Assembly (NCBI GenBank): GCA_900596015.1 | Contig: UVIF01000002.1 | Span: 248,001 to 312,000, forward strand | Reading direction: 5' to 3' | DNA: 64,000 bases | From: Pseudomonas viridiflava | GTDB taxonomy: Bacteria; Pseudomonadota; Gammaproteobacteria; Pseudomonadales; Pseudomonadaceae | Part shown: in pieces, positions 45,697 through 53,902 of the stretch | Layout of the letters: the number at the start of each line of letters is the position of its first letter | Numbering within the stretch: the first letter of the stretch is position 1 | The notes under the pieces: model-generated | Told to the model about the DNA's origin: nothing | Database searches by the model: none | The model's input: the letters and a program-made list of their open reading frames with translations, nothing else | Position numbers and translations under genes: made by a program

Positions 45697-47055
45697 TCAG
45701 CCGGTGCCTCCCCTCCGCCGCCACGCTTCCAGCTCCGACGGCCTGAGTCGATAACGCGCCAGGACACCTTCGTGCAGGCGCTGCAGCTCTTCGACTATCA
45801 CCGCCTCCAGCCCCCTTCGCTCTGCCGGCTGAACCTGCGCCGCCACGCACTGCTGGATGACGGTCAGCGGATCGCGCTCGGGGTGAAGCACCACTTCGCG
45901 TATCGTACTCTTGATCAAATCCCGCCACGCCAGACGAAGCGGATCGGGCTCGGCCAGTTCCTGGCGTATTACCATGTATTCCTGGGCCGAGCGCTCGTAG
46001 GCCCATACATACAGATCCCGAAGGAGCTCCACTCGCGTCATTTCGTACACACCCAACGTTGCCCGGCTGTAGGCGATCTCAGGCACGTCGAGAAATGTCA
46101 GTGGGCAGAGGTTGGCACGGAACAGGGGCAGATTCGCCGCGAGCCGTGAGGTGCGCTTGTTGATATCGGCAAAGGGCTGCAGATAGGGCAAGTGCACCAT
46201 CACGAAAAAGGATTGCTCGAACGGATCGGTAATCCGATTGGCCTTGCTCAACACTTCGTCCAGTAACGGCTCAATGAGCCCGGGCGCAGACAGCGGCCGG
46301 TACACGCTTTTGCTGATATCTACCGCATGCTGACGAATCCGCCCCTCATCGGCTGGGTTGGGCAGCAGGTTTTCTGCCAGTGCACTGTGCAGGTTCATCA
46401 ACGTGTAGCGGTTGAATTTGACCGTATCGATGTTCTCGACCAGCAACTCGATCGCCGCCTTGTGGTTGAGGATCATCTGGGTCTCGATTGCCGGTTTGCC
46501 TCGTGCCGCCTGGCCATGCTCGATCAGCTCTCGGGTATCCAGGCGTGAGTAGGTGTTGCCTTCCAGATGACTGGACGCCCATGACAAATCAATCAACAAG
46601 CGGTTGAGCATCGCCCGGCTGTAGGTACCGGCGGGTGCCTCGTGCTGCGACGTACGGCCTATATTGTGCAATCGCCGCCTTACCGATTCGGAGAGGTAAC
46701 CGGTGCGATTAGGCAGGTAGGCATCGAGAAACTCGCGTTGGTAGCCCACGGGGGTTCGCGAATGCAGAGGTTGATCGATATAAGCGAGGATATCTGTGCT
46801 GTCGGCAGACAGGGGTATACCGGCCGGGAATCCATCGTCAGCCTCCCTTGCCTCGCCTACACTCAAGCTTTCAGCCACGTAACGCCTGGAACGGCCGTCG
46901 CCGCGAGCTTCGATCAGACCAGCATCGACCAATTGGCTCAGCCGCCGCTGCGCGGTACGTCGGGCTAGGTGAGGATGCTGCGCAAGGATCTCTGCCAACG
47001 TGAGGCCAGATGCCGATTCAAGGATGGTTTCCTTCAGAGCTTCCAAATTTGGCAT
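45697..47055 (-). CDS. Fic-family protein with N-terminal winged helix and degenerate active-site motif
   Basis: From ATG 47055 the protein has 452 residues (a TTG at 47091 would add 12). Residues 17-60 form a winged-helix DNA-binding domain (LTLAEILAQHPHLARRTAQR). SSHLEGN at 161-167 fits the (S/T)xxxE(G/N) inhibitory helix of class II Fic proteins. The active-site loop at 293-304 reads QPFADINKRTSR, where the consensus is HPFx(D/E)GNGRxxR; the catalytic His is Gln and the first Gly is Ile. AMPylation would therefore be impaired or replaced by another activity. This Gln form recurs, from memory, in a Fic subfamily, so it may not be a recent mutation. It is divergent from a LysE exporter across an array of GGCGCGATT repeats. 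Confidence 0.85.
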   Translation of the reverse strand: MPNLEALKETILESASGLTLAEILAQHPHLARRTAQRRLSQLVDAGLIEARGDGRSRRYVAESLSVGEAREADDGFPAGIPLSADSTDILAYIDQPLHSRTPVGYQREFLDAYLPNRTGYLSESVRRRLHNIGRTSQHEAPAGTYSRAMLNRLLIDLSWASSHLEGNTYSRLDTRELIEHGQAARGKPAIETQMILNHKAAIELLVENIDTVKFNRYTLMNLHSALAENLLPNPADEGRIRQHAVDISKSVYRPLSAPGLIEPLLDEVLSKANRITDPFEQSFFVMVHLPYLQPFADINKRTSRLAANLPLFRANLCPLTFLDVPEIAYSRATLGVYEMTRVELLRDLYVWAYERSAQEYMVIRQELAEPDPLRLAWRDLIKSTIREVVLHPERDPLTVIQQCVAAQVQPAERRGLEAVIVEELQRLHEGVLARYRLRPSELEAWRRRGGTG

Positions 47056-47061
47056 AGTGTT

Positions 47062-47162
47062 TTGGCGCGATTCGAAACAAGGATGGCGCAATTGTGGCGC
47101 GATTTCGAGAATCGCGCCAATTTTTGGCGCGATTTATGGCGCGATCTGCAGAATCGCGCCAA
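47062..47162. repeat. array of seven GGCGCGATT-type motifs upstream of the Fic gene
   Basis: Forward copies of TTGGCGCGATT or close variants start at 47062, 47084 (one mismatch), 47095, 47124 and 47137; inverted copies AATCGCGCCAA lie at 47110-47120 and 47152-47162. Two nearly perfect dyads result (47095-47119 and 47137-47161). The array begins 7 bases upstream of the Fic start codon and fills its promoter. It is a probable multi-site operator, most simply for the winged helix of the Fic protein itself. Confidence 0.8.
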
Positions 47163-47285
47163 CTGCCTTGGACCTTGCAGGAAACAAACGCCGGTAATGG
47201 CAGTGTCCAGCAGCAATTTCCTTCAATACAGCCCCTCCCATGATCTCTACCGTCAGTGCTCCCTCACCCGTATTGAAGGTGCCTG

Positions 47286-47873
47286 ATGAGTATCGTCGTT
47301 TCCATGGCCGTTTTTGCACTGGCCTCTTCCATAAGCCCCGGCCCGGTCAATCTGGTCTCCCTGAGCTGCGGTGCACACCACGGACTGCGGGCCGCCCTGC
47401 CCCACGTCACGGGAGCGACCGTAGGTTTCATCCTGCTGCTTTTGCTCATGGGTCTGGGACTGCACGAAGTGCTGAACGTTTGGCCGTGGCTGACGCAAGT
47501 GATTCGCATGGCTGGGGTGGTATTCCTGCTGTACCTGGCCTACAGGCTGGCAAGCAGTGATGGGCGAGTGAACACGGCGCACGTGCAGACACGACCCTCA
47601 GCCTTCACCGGCGCACTGATGCAATGGCTCAACCCGAAAGCCTGGCTCGCGTGCCTTGCGGGCATGGGCGCTTTCGTCGCCGATGGCGATGTGCGAATGG
47701 TGTGGATGTTCGCACTGATCTATCTGGTGGTCTGCTGGCTATCGCTGGCCAGTTGGGCCTGGGCCGGTGCCTCGTTGCGCGACTATTTGAACAACCCTGC
47801 CAGACTGCGCGGGTTCAATCGCGTCATGGCCGCGCTCCTCGGGGGCTGCGCCGTGTATCTATTGCTTGAGTAG
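47286..47873 (+). CDS. LysE/RhtB-family amino acid exporter
   Basis: The 195-residue, six-helix protein opens VFALASSISPGPVNLVSLSC and carries MQWLNPKAWLACLAGMGAF, both family hallmarks. It is divergent from the Fic gene and convergent with an AraC gene, whose coding end overlaps its own by 50 bp. The AraC regulator is a plausible controller, as LysE genes are often paired with a regulator. Confidence 0.88.
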   Translation: MSIVVSMAVFALASSISPGPVNLVSLSCGAHHGLRAALPHVTGATVGFILLLLLMGLGLHEVLNVWPWLTQVIRMAGVVFLLYLAYRLASSDGRVNTAHVQTRPSAFTGALMQWLNPKAWLACLAGMGAFVADGDVRMVWMFALIYLVVCWLSLASWAWAGASLRDYLNNPARLRGFNRVMAALLGGCAVYLLLE

Positions 47874-48675
47874 GCACACCGCGATAGTGCCCTGGCGTCG
47901 TCGCCAAGGCGCGCTTGAACAGCCGCTGCAAGTGCGCTTGATCCGCAAAGCCAACGCGCGCCGCGACATGGGCGATGTCCTCCCCCTGGCGCAGGCCATC
48001 GCGGGCCAACTTGAGGCGGCAATCAATCAAGTACCCATGAGGCGTAAGCCCATGGCACGCTTTGAACGCGCGGATCAGATAGGAAGGTGAAAGCTGTACG
48101 GCCGACGCTATATCCTCCAGCCGCAGTGCATCGGCGCAATGCTCACGGATAAATTCCGCTGCCTGGGCCATCTTGTGCGGTTCACTTTTGGCGTCATCGC
48201 TGGCCGGTTGCAACCGCTTGACCAATCGCTGGAAGAACCCCAGCGTTGCACCCTGCATGATAGTTGGCGGGCAGTCGCTGGCAGTGAGCGTGCGATACAG
48301 ATCGTCCAGCTCGTCAAACAGACCGACGTCGGCGCTGTAGGTCTGCGCAAAAGGCACGAAGCCCTTTTGCGTCCCAAAACTTTGCTGCTGCTGCAGATCC
48401 GCGAGCCACTGGGCATCCACGTAGAACATCCGGTACGCCCAAGGCTGTTCGTGCACGGGGTTGCACGCGTGCACCACACCGGGGTTCATGAGCACCACAC
48501 TGCCGGCACTGATCAGGCGGCTACTGTCGCCGTTCAGGTAAGTGCTCTGCCCCTGCATGATCGCGCCAATCGAAAACGTCGAGTGAGAGTGGCGTGCATG
48601 GCTGAACGCGCGGCCGTCCTCGACGTTGCGGATCTCCAGGTGTGCGAGCGCAGGATGACGCCAGTAGTGAGACAT
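47824..48675 (-). CDS. AraC-family transcriptional regulator
   Basis: The 283-residue regulator has an AraC_binding cupin (HARHSHSTFSIGAIMQGQST, GSVVLMNPGVVHACNP) and the C-terminal HTH pair (LEDIASAVQLSPSYLIRAFK, HVAARVGFADQAHLQRLFKR). It resembles regulators linked to LysE exporters in many proteobacteria. ATG 48675 is preceded by GGAAG five bases upstream and is preferred to one four codons earlier. Its last 50 coding bases overlap the convergent lysE gene. Confidence 0.88.
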   Translation of the reverse strand: MSHYWRHPALAHLEIRNVEDGRAFSHARHSHSTFSIGAIMQGQSTYLNGDSSRLISAGSVVLMNPGVVHACNPVHEQPWAYRMFYVDAQWLADLQQQQSFGTQKGFVPFAQTYSADVGLFDELDDLYRTLTASDCPPTIMQGATLGFFQRLVKRLQPASDDAKSEPHKMAQAAEFIREHCADALRLEDIASAVQLSPSYLIRAFKACHGLTPHGYLIDCRLKLARDGLRQGEDIAHVAARVGFADQAHLQRLFKRALATTPGHYRGVPTQAIDTRRSPRGARP

Positions 48676-48905
48676 AGGTACTTCCATCCCGTGGGGCTGG
48701 CATGCGGAAAGGGGCAGCGTTGCCGTTGGGCACGATTGAGCTTGATCCTGAGCTTATACCCAGGGTCCGCGCTCGGCCAACTGCTGTCGTGAGGGCAAAG
48801 AGCAGCGATGCTGAGCCGGCGCGCTTATTGCTGCAGCGCAATAAGCACGCCGCTGGCGCTACCCTAAAAGAGATCAGCAAGTGAGTACTGGAAAAATCAG
48901 TCACC

Positions 48906-48928
48906 AATATGTTATGGTATAACATATT
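48906..48928. promoter_or_regulatory. Zur box upstream of rpmE2
   Basis: AATATGTTAT (48906-48915) and ATAACATATT (48919-48928) are perfect 10-bp arms with a 3-bp centre. The core GTTAT...ATAAC is the known gammaproteobacterial Zur operator. It is 24 bases before the start of the zinc-free L31 gene, the expected place for Zur repression under zinc sufficiency. Confidence 0.9.
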
Positions 48929-48951
48929 ATTACTCACCTGAGGCGATGACC

Positions 48952-49212
48952 ATGAAACCTGGAATTCACCCTGACTACCGCACGGTCCTGTTCCACGACA
49001 CGGCTGCGGACGTCTATTTCCTGATTGGTTCGACCGTGGAAACGGATCGAACCCAAACCCATACGGATGGCAACGTGTACCCGTATGTCGCCCTCGACGT
49101 CTCGAGTGCTTCACACCCTGTCTACACCGGCCAGGTCCGCAAGACTCAGGCGGAAGGCCGTATTGCCGGGTTCAACAAGCGTTTTGCCGGGTTCGCGTCC
49201 AACAACAAGTGA
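48952..49212 (+). CDS. rpmE2: 50S ribosomal protein L31 type B (zinc-independent)
   Basis: The 86-residue protein starts [20 protein letters not shown], the signature of L31B (YkgM). The CxxC zinc ligands of L31A are absent. Under zinc starvation L31B replaces L31A on ribosomes and frees zinc. GAGG lies eight bases before ATG 48952; an ATG six bases earlier is too close to it. The near-perfect Zur box immediately upstream explains its control. Confidence 0.95.
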   Translation: MKPGIHPDYRTVLFHDTAADVYFLIGSTVETDRTQTHTDGNVYPYVALDVSSASHPVYTGQVRKTQAEGRIAGFNKRFAGFASNNK

Positions 49213-49368
49213 CCCTTCATGGAACAGTGTCGCTGGAGCCAGTCCCCGCTGGCTTTTGTCCTGGCGACACGCCCACTCGGCTGCACGTCACGCACCGTGG
49301 TGCCAAGCCCTCTATCGCGACAGTATGCAGTTAGACTGTGCACACATTTCAGGTATGGATCCCGAGCC

Positions 49369-49701
49369 GTGAGCGTGATTCTGATCAGCATTGTGTGCAT
49401 CATCTTCTGGACCACTGTGTCATGGCTCTCAGGCACTGCGGAGCCGTGGGACGCAGCGAGTTACTGGACCACTGTCTACCCAGCGGCGCTGGTGCTGTCA
49501 GCCATTCTGGGGGCAATGTTTCTACGCTTCAGCCTGATAGCAGGTGCGATAGTCATGTTCGCCCAACTCCCGGTGGTGGTAGTGTCTACCGGCGTTTCGC
49601 CCCTGCTGGCTGCCGGGGTCATCTATGTCGCTCTCCTTTCCATTCCCGCAATGGTGATCTCCTGGGGGTCCGGAAAACTACGGCGTTATTGCAGCCGCTG
49701 A
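49369..49701 (+). CDS. small membrane protein of unknown function
   Basis: Starting at GTG 49369 the product has 110 residues and three or four hydrophobic segments (VSVILISIVCIIFWTTVSWL, YPAALVLSAILGAMFLRFSL, AGAIVMFAQLPVVVVSTGVS). The frame is open upstream to 49219, but that part is hydrophilic with no Shine-Dalgarno, so the GTG is preferred. I do not recognise the family. Whether the start is right is uncertain. Confidence 0.5.
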   Translation: MSVILISIVCIIFWTTVSWLSGTAEPWDAASYWTTVYPAALVLSAILGAMFLRFSLIAGAIVMFAQLPVVVVSTGVSPLLAAGVIYVALLSIPAMVISWGSGKLRRYCSR

Positions 49702-49809
49702 ATGGCGGCAGGCTGCTGGCCCCTTCGCTCGGCATTGATCCGTACAGTATCGGGTGATGAGGCATCGGAGATGCTTCGATGGCCAATATCCTCGATAAGG
49801 AGATGCAAG

Positions 49810-50262
49810 ATGAAGGATCAGGACAACCATGCGCTAGTGAGCACGTTGATATTCCCTATTGCTCCCATCGTGGTGATTTTCGCGCTTTCGGCTCTCTGCG
49901 CAGATATGTGGCACGCAGCCTATTACACGCCAGGTGAAGATGGTGGTGAAGTTGAGCCTGCCATGGCGCTCATTCTGATACCGCTGCTGCTGACGATTCT
50001 TGCCATGGTCCTTGCAGGAATGACTGCGCTCAATCGTTGGGTCGCCCGACGGTTCGCTCCGGGCATCTGGTGGCGCTTCGCAATGGCCATTCCGCGAGTG
50101 CTGCTGGCGGGCCTGTCACTGCTGCTTTTTCTCGTCTCCGCGGGTTTCTTCATGGGCGACGTAACGGCCATAGGACACTGGCAGATAGTTTGCGCCTGGA
50201 TCGCCTGCCTCATCGTAGTAGCGACGTTCGTTGTTCAGCAGTATCACCGCCTGACTGAATGA
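49810..50262 (+). CDS. membrane protein of unknown function
   Basis: AAGGAG stands six bases before ATG 49810, giving 150 residues with four hydrophobic helices (LVSTLIFPIAPIVVIFALSA, ALILIPLLLTILAMVLAGMT, VLLAGLSLLLFLVSAGFFMG, WQIVCAWIACLIVVATFVV). An acidic loop (YTPGEDGGEVEP) lies between helices 1 and 2. No known family was recognised. It may be co-transcribed with the preceding small membrane protein. Confidence 0.65.
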   Translation: MKDQDNHALVSTLIFPIAPIVVIFALSALCADMWHAAYYTPGEDGGEVEPAMALILIPLLLTILAMVLAGMTALNRWVARRFAPGIWWRFAMAIPRVLLAGLSLLLFLVSAGFFMGDVTAIGHWQIVCAWIACLIVVATFVVQQYHRLTE

Positions 50263-50397
50263 ACATCCTGTGCCAATCACTCCCTGCCCCATGCATTTTC
50301 AAAATGCCGATGATAGTGCAGCATGCATTTATGATTCGGAAATTATCGAGCGCAGGCTGTGTGGCGCTAGAACTGACCTGCTTATGGACCAAGGGAA

Positions 50398-51129
50398 ATG
50401 AAGCTGATTGCCGCGCAAATTCGCTCCGTAGCGGGAGACTATGAAAAGAACATTGCCAAACACATCAAGGCCGTCCACACAGCTGCGGGCCACGGTGCCA
50501 ATGTCGTGGTCTTTCCCGAGCTCTCCCTCACCGGCTACGAACCCAAGCTCGCCGAAGCCTTGGCGGTGTATCCAAGCGATAGCCGTCTTGACGTGTTCCA
50601 GCGCTTAAGCGACCAGTATGGAATGCTCATCGCCGTTGGTGCGCCAACCACGGGACTTGAAGGCACCGAGATCAGCATGATCAGTTTCCAGCCTGGGCTA
50701 GCGCGTACGTGCTATTCGAAACAACATCTGCACGCGGATGAACTGCCCTACTTCGCTCCGGGCGCCCAACCGTTGGTGCTGAACCACGCGGGTTCTATCC
50801 TGGCGCCCGCCATTTGCTACGAATCACTGCAACCCATCCACGCCGAAGCAGCCGCACAGTCGGGAGCTCAGGTGTATCTGGCGAGCGTGGCCAAGTCCGA
50901 GAAAGGCGTTGCGCTGGCGAACAGTCACTATCCGATGATTGCGAAAAAGCACTCCATGGCAGTGGTAATGGCGAACTGCATAGGCGCCGCCGACGATTTC
51001 GTGGCGGCGGGTGGTTCTTCGATCTGGAACAATCGAGGTGAAATCCTCTGCAGTGCTGGTGTAGATCAGGAAGTGTTGATTGCGTATGACATGCAGACTG
51101 GCGAAGCGGGTGTTTTTGGCTTGGTGTGA
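50398..51129 (+). CDS. carbon-nitrogen hydrolase (nitrilase superfamily)
   Basis: The 243-residue enzyme has the Glu-Lys-Cys triad of the nitrilase superfamily: Glu41 in VVVFPELSLTGY, Lys108 in CYSKQHLHADE and Cys140 in LAPAICYESL. The length and simple layout fit omega-amidase or carbamoyl-putrescine amidase-like branches, but no specific substrate can be named. It is followed by the TetR/OYE cluster without obvious functional connection. Confidence 0.85.
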   Translation: MKLIAAQIRSVAGDYEKNIAKHIKAVHTAAGHGANVVVFPELSLTGYEPKLAEALAVYPSDSRLDVFQRLSDQYGMLIAVGAPTTGLEGTEISMISFQPGLARTCYSKQHLHADELPYFAPGAQPLVLNHAGSILAPAICYESLQPIHAEAAAQSGAQVYLASVAKSEKGVALANSHYPMIAKKHSMAVVMANCIGAADDFVAAGGSSIWNNRGEILCSAGVDQEVLIAYDMQTGEAGVFGLV

Positions 51130-51212
51130 AACCCGACACTTGATGTCGCGGCAGAGGACATTGCCGGTTACTTGCGCGCAAGCGTGACGAGGCCACTACA
51201 CAGAAAAATCTT

Positions 51213-51232
51213 GTAGACGACCGGTCGGTATG
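51213..51232. promoter_or_regulatory. TetR operator candidate upstream of the TetR gene
   Basis: GTAGACGACCGGTCGGTATG contains the palindrome GACCGGTC at 51219-51226. The left 14 bases are identical to the site at 51861-51874 before the Old Yellow Enzyme gene. It ends a few bases before the TetR start codon, which suits autorepression. Confidence 0.75.
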
Positions 51233-51240
51233 TGTTTACC

Positions 51241-51834
51241 ATGCCGCCCATCATGAAGAAACCAGCTCAAGACATGCGGCAGCACATCATCGATGTGGCT
51301 CGTTCGCTGATGACCAACAAAGGCTATACGGCCGTTGGCTTGGCCGAAGTGCTGAGCACGGCGGGTGTGCCCAAAGGGTCGTTCTATTACTACTTCAAGT
51401 CGAAGGAAGAATTCGGCCAGGCTTTGCTGGAAGAATATTTTTCCGAGTACCTGGGCCGCGTGGACGCGCTCATGGCAAAGCCTGGAAGCGGCGCCGAACG
51501 CTTGCTGGCCTATTTCAACTACTGGACTGAAACCCAGGGCACTGACCTGCCCGAGGGCAAATGCCTGGTGGTCAAGTTAGGCGCAGAGGTCTGCGATTTG
51601 TCTGAAGACATGCGCGCTGTGCTCGAAGTCGGTACGGCGAAGATCATTCAGCGCATCACAGCATGCGTGGACATGGGCGTAGCCGACGGCAGCATTCATC
51701 CAGAAGGTGACCCAGCAGCCTTTGCTGAATCACTCTATCAGCTATGGTTGGGCGCCTCCCTGCTGGTCAAGGTGAACCGATCCACAGAGTCCTTTTCCAA
51801 AGCTCTGATCATGACCAAGCGCTTGCTGCACTAG
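51241..51834 (+). CDS. TetR-family repressor (NemR-like)
   Basis: The 197-residue protein has a TetR HTH at residues 10-55 (MRQHIIDVARSLMTNKGYTA, VGLAEVLSTAGVPKGSFYYY, FKSKEEFGQALLEEYF). The C-terminal part has Cys in PEGKCLVVKLGAEVCDLSED, which matches the reactive-cysteine region of NemR-type electrophile sensors. A start at 51253 or GTG 51232 is also possible. Identical 14-bp operator halves before this gene and before the OYE gene indicate that it represses both. Confidence 0.85.
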   Translation: MPPIMKKPAQDMRQHIIDVARSLMTNKGYTAVGLAEVLSTAGVPKGSFYYYFKSKEEFGQALLEEYFSEYLGRVDALMAKPGSGAERLLAYFNYWTETQGTDLPEGKCLVVKLGAEVCDLSEDMRAVLEVGTAKIIQRITACVDMGVADGSIHPEGDPAAFAESLYQLWLGASLLVKVNRSTESFSKALIMTKRLLH

Positions 51835-51860
51835 TACGCGCTTTTTATTTACCCAATTTA

Positions 51861-51880
51861 GTAGACGACCGGTCCACTAC
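51861..51880. promoter_or_regulatory. TetR operator candidate upstream of the OYE gene
   Basis: GTAGACGACCGGTCCACTAC is a 20-bp dyad matching its own complement at 16 of 20 positions, with GACCGGTC in the centre (51867-51874). It is 14 bases before the OYE start codon. Confidence 0.8.
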
Positions 51881-51893
51881 AAAGGTTTAGAAC

Positions 51894-52997
51894 ATGAAAG
51901 ACATCAGCAACACCACTGACCTGTTTTCCCCCGTACGCATGGGTGCCATCGAACTGGCGAACCGCATTGTCATGGCGCCCGTCACCCGTAGCCGTTACGG
52001 CGAAGCAGGTATCCCCACTGAATTGCACGCCACTTATTACGCTCAGCGGGCCACCGCTGGATTGGTCGTGGCTGAGGCGACCAACATCTCGGCTCAAGGC
52101 CGCGGCTATGCGGCGACCCCTGGCATCTGGAGCGAGGAGCAGGTAGCGGGTTGGAAAAAGGTCACCGATGCGGTGCACGCTGCAGGTGGCAAGATCGTCA
52201 GTCAGCTCTGGCATGTAGGCCGCTTTTCAAGCGTGGACCTGCAACCCAATGGCGAGGCGCCGGTAGCGCCTTCCGCTATCCAGGCAGAGGGCAATACCTA
52301 CACAGCCGATGGGTTTGTACCTGTATCCATGCCGCGTGCGCTCGAAACCGCCGAGATCCCCGGCATCATCGAGCAGTACATACACGCAGCCAAGAATGCC
52401 AAGCGCGCGGGTTTCGACGGGGTAGAAGTGCATTCGGCCAACAGCTACCTGCTGGACCAATTCCTCCGCGATTCCACCAACCAGCGTACAGACCGGTACG
52501 GCGGGTCCATCGAGAATCGCGCGCGTCTGACCCTTGAAGTGACCCGAGCGATCATCGATGTCTGGGGCAATGACCGCGTAGGCATTCGCCTGTCACCGGT
52601 GACACCCGATGCGGGAAACACGCCACCGGACAGCAACGTCATGGGCCTTCATGGCTACCTTATCCAGCAGCTCAACGCGCTCGATCTGGCCTACCTGCAT
52701 TTTGTCGAAGGGGCCACGGCCACCTCTCGAGAAGTGCCGGCAGGTGTCGACATGGACGCATTGAGTGCCCAGTTCAATGGTCGGTTCATTGGCAACAACA
52801 ACTACGACCTGCAGATGGCGGTCGAGCGGCGCGCAGCGGGCAAGATCGACGCCGTGGCATTCGGTCGCCTGTTCATTTCCAACCCAGACCTGGTCGCGCG
52901 CCTGCGCCACGGTGCCGAGCTGAGCATTGCGCCTCGTGAGTCGTACTACGGCGGTGGCGCCAAAGGCTACACCGATTGGCCATTGGGTAATTACTAA
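51894..52997 (+). CDS. Old Yellow Enzyme-family alkene reductase (NemA/Xen-like)
   Basis: The 367-residue FMN enzyme reduces electrophilic alkenes, quinones, nitroesters or N-ethylmaleimide with NAD(P)H. It starts with LFSPVRMGAIELANRIVMAP, the standard OYE opening. The substrate-binding pair is His180 and Asn183 (VHSANSYLLDQF), and the proton donor is the Tyr two residues later. FNGRFIGNNNYD and DAVAFGRLFISNPDLVARLR provide the C-terminal FMN contacts. It is the first structural gene under a TetR operator; SDR, NTF2-like and NAD(P)-binding genes follow in the same direction. Confidence 0.93.
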   Translation: MKDISNTTDLFSPVRMGAIELANRIVMAPVTRSRYGEAGIPTELHATYYAQRATAGLVVAEATNISAQGRGYAATPGIWSEEQVAGWKKVTDAVHAAGGKIVSQLWHVGRFSSVDLQPNGEAPVAPSAIQAEGNTYTADGFVPVSMPRALETAEIPGIIEQYIHAAKNAKRAGFDGVEVHSANSYLLDQFLRDSTNQRTDRYGGSIENRARLTLEVTRAIIDVWGNDRVGIRLSPVTPDAGNTPPDSNVMGLHGYLIQQLNALDLAYLHFVEGATATSREVPAGVDMDALSAQFNGRFIGNNNYDLQMAVERRAAGKIDAVAFGRLFISNPDLVARLRHGAELSIAPRESYYGGGAKGYTDWPLGNY

Positions 52998-53095
52998 GAA
53001 CAGCACTTACCTGCTCCCCTGCCCGGTTCATCTGGCACTCCCCAACGGTTAGTACGCGCCACCTACGCGGGAACACCGCCACAAAGGAACACGAC

Positions 53096-53839
53096 ATGAA
53101 TTACCTGGACAAGAAAACCGCCATCGTCACTGGCGCCTCTTCTGGCATTGGAGCCGCCACGGCTAAAGCGCTGGCGGCCCATGGCGCCAACGTCGTCGCC
53201 GCGGCCCACGACGAAGCGGGCCTCATCGTTCTGGTCAGCGAGCTACGTGCCGCCGGTTATGAAGCGGTGAGCTACGTAACGGACGTTACCTGCCCAGAGC
53301 AAACATTGGCGATGGCCCAGTTCGCCAAGGACACCTACGGCTCAGTGGATATCTTGGTGAACAACGCCGGCCTGATGCTGTTTTCCAACTGGGTCGACCT
53401 CGCCACCCGCGACTGGAACGCCATGATCGATGTGAATATCAAGGGCTACCTGAACGCCATCGCGGCCGTTCTCCCATTCATGATTCAGCAGAAGTCCGGC
53501 CAGATTTTGAACATGGACTCAGTGGCAGGGCATCAGGTCGGACCAGCGGCCGGTGTCTACAGCGCTACCAAATTCTTCGTTCAGGCTATGACTGAATCCA
53601 TGCGCAAGGAGTTGGGTGTGCACCACGGCATCCGCGTCAACACCGTTAGTCCAGGCGTGATCAATACCGGCTGGGCCGACAAAGTGACCGACCCCGAAGG
53701 CCGCAAAGCCGCCAAGGCGCTGAATGAAATCGCTATTGCGCCCGAGGACATCAGTCGCGCGGTGATCTACGCACTCAATCAACCAGCCAACGTAACTGTG
53801 AACGATCTGATCATCTCGCCGACGCGTCAGGACTGGTGA
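53096..53839 (+). CDS. short-chain dehydrogenase/reductase
   Basis: The 247-residue enzyme has the classical SDR motifs: TGASSGIGAATAKAL (cofactor), LVNNAGLMLF, the catalytic Ser in MDSVAGHQ, YSATK (Tyr-Lys) and VSPGVINTGWA. The DEAG segment after strand 2 suggests NAD(H) rather than NADP(H) preference. It follows the OYE gene by 98 bp and belongs to the same cluster; it may process carbonyls arising with OYE activity, which is inference. Confidence 0.9.
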   Translation: MNYLDKKTAIVTGASSGIGAATAKALAAHGANVVAAAHDEAGLIVLVSELRAAGYEAVSYVTDVTCPEQTLAMAQFAKDTYGSVDILVNNAGLMLFSNWVDLATRDWNAMIDVNIKGYLNAIAAVLPFMIQQKSGQILNMDSVAGHQVGPAAGVYSATKFFVQAMTESMRKELGVHHGIRVNTVSPGVINTGWADKVTDPEGRKAAKALNEIAIAPEDISRAVIYALNQPANVTVNDLIISPTRQDW

Positions 53840-53902
53840 TCGGATTATGCACGTCGATGTAACCCAGTGATCCGTCGAATCCAACTTCAGGAGAAACACC
53901 CT

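Noticed and set aside
47041..47165. CRISPR array suspected from repeated GGCGCGATT
   Set aside because: Units are 9-11 bp, in both orientations and with irregular spacing; there are no unique spacers of constant length and no cas genes.
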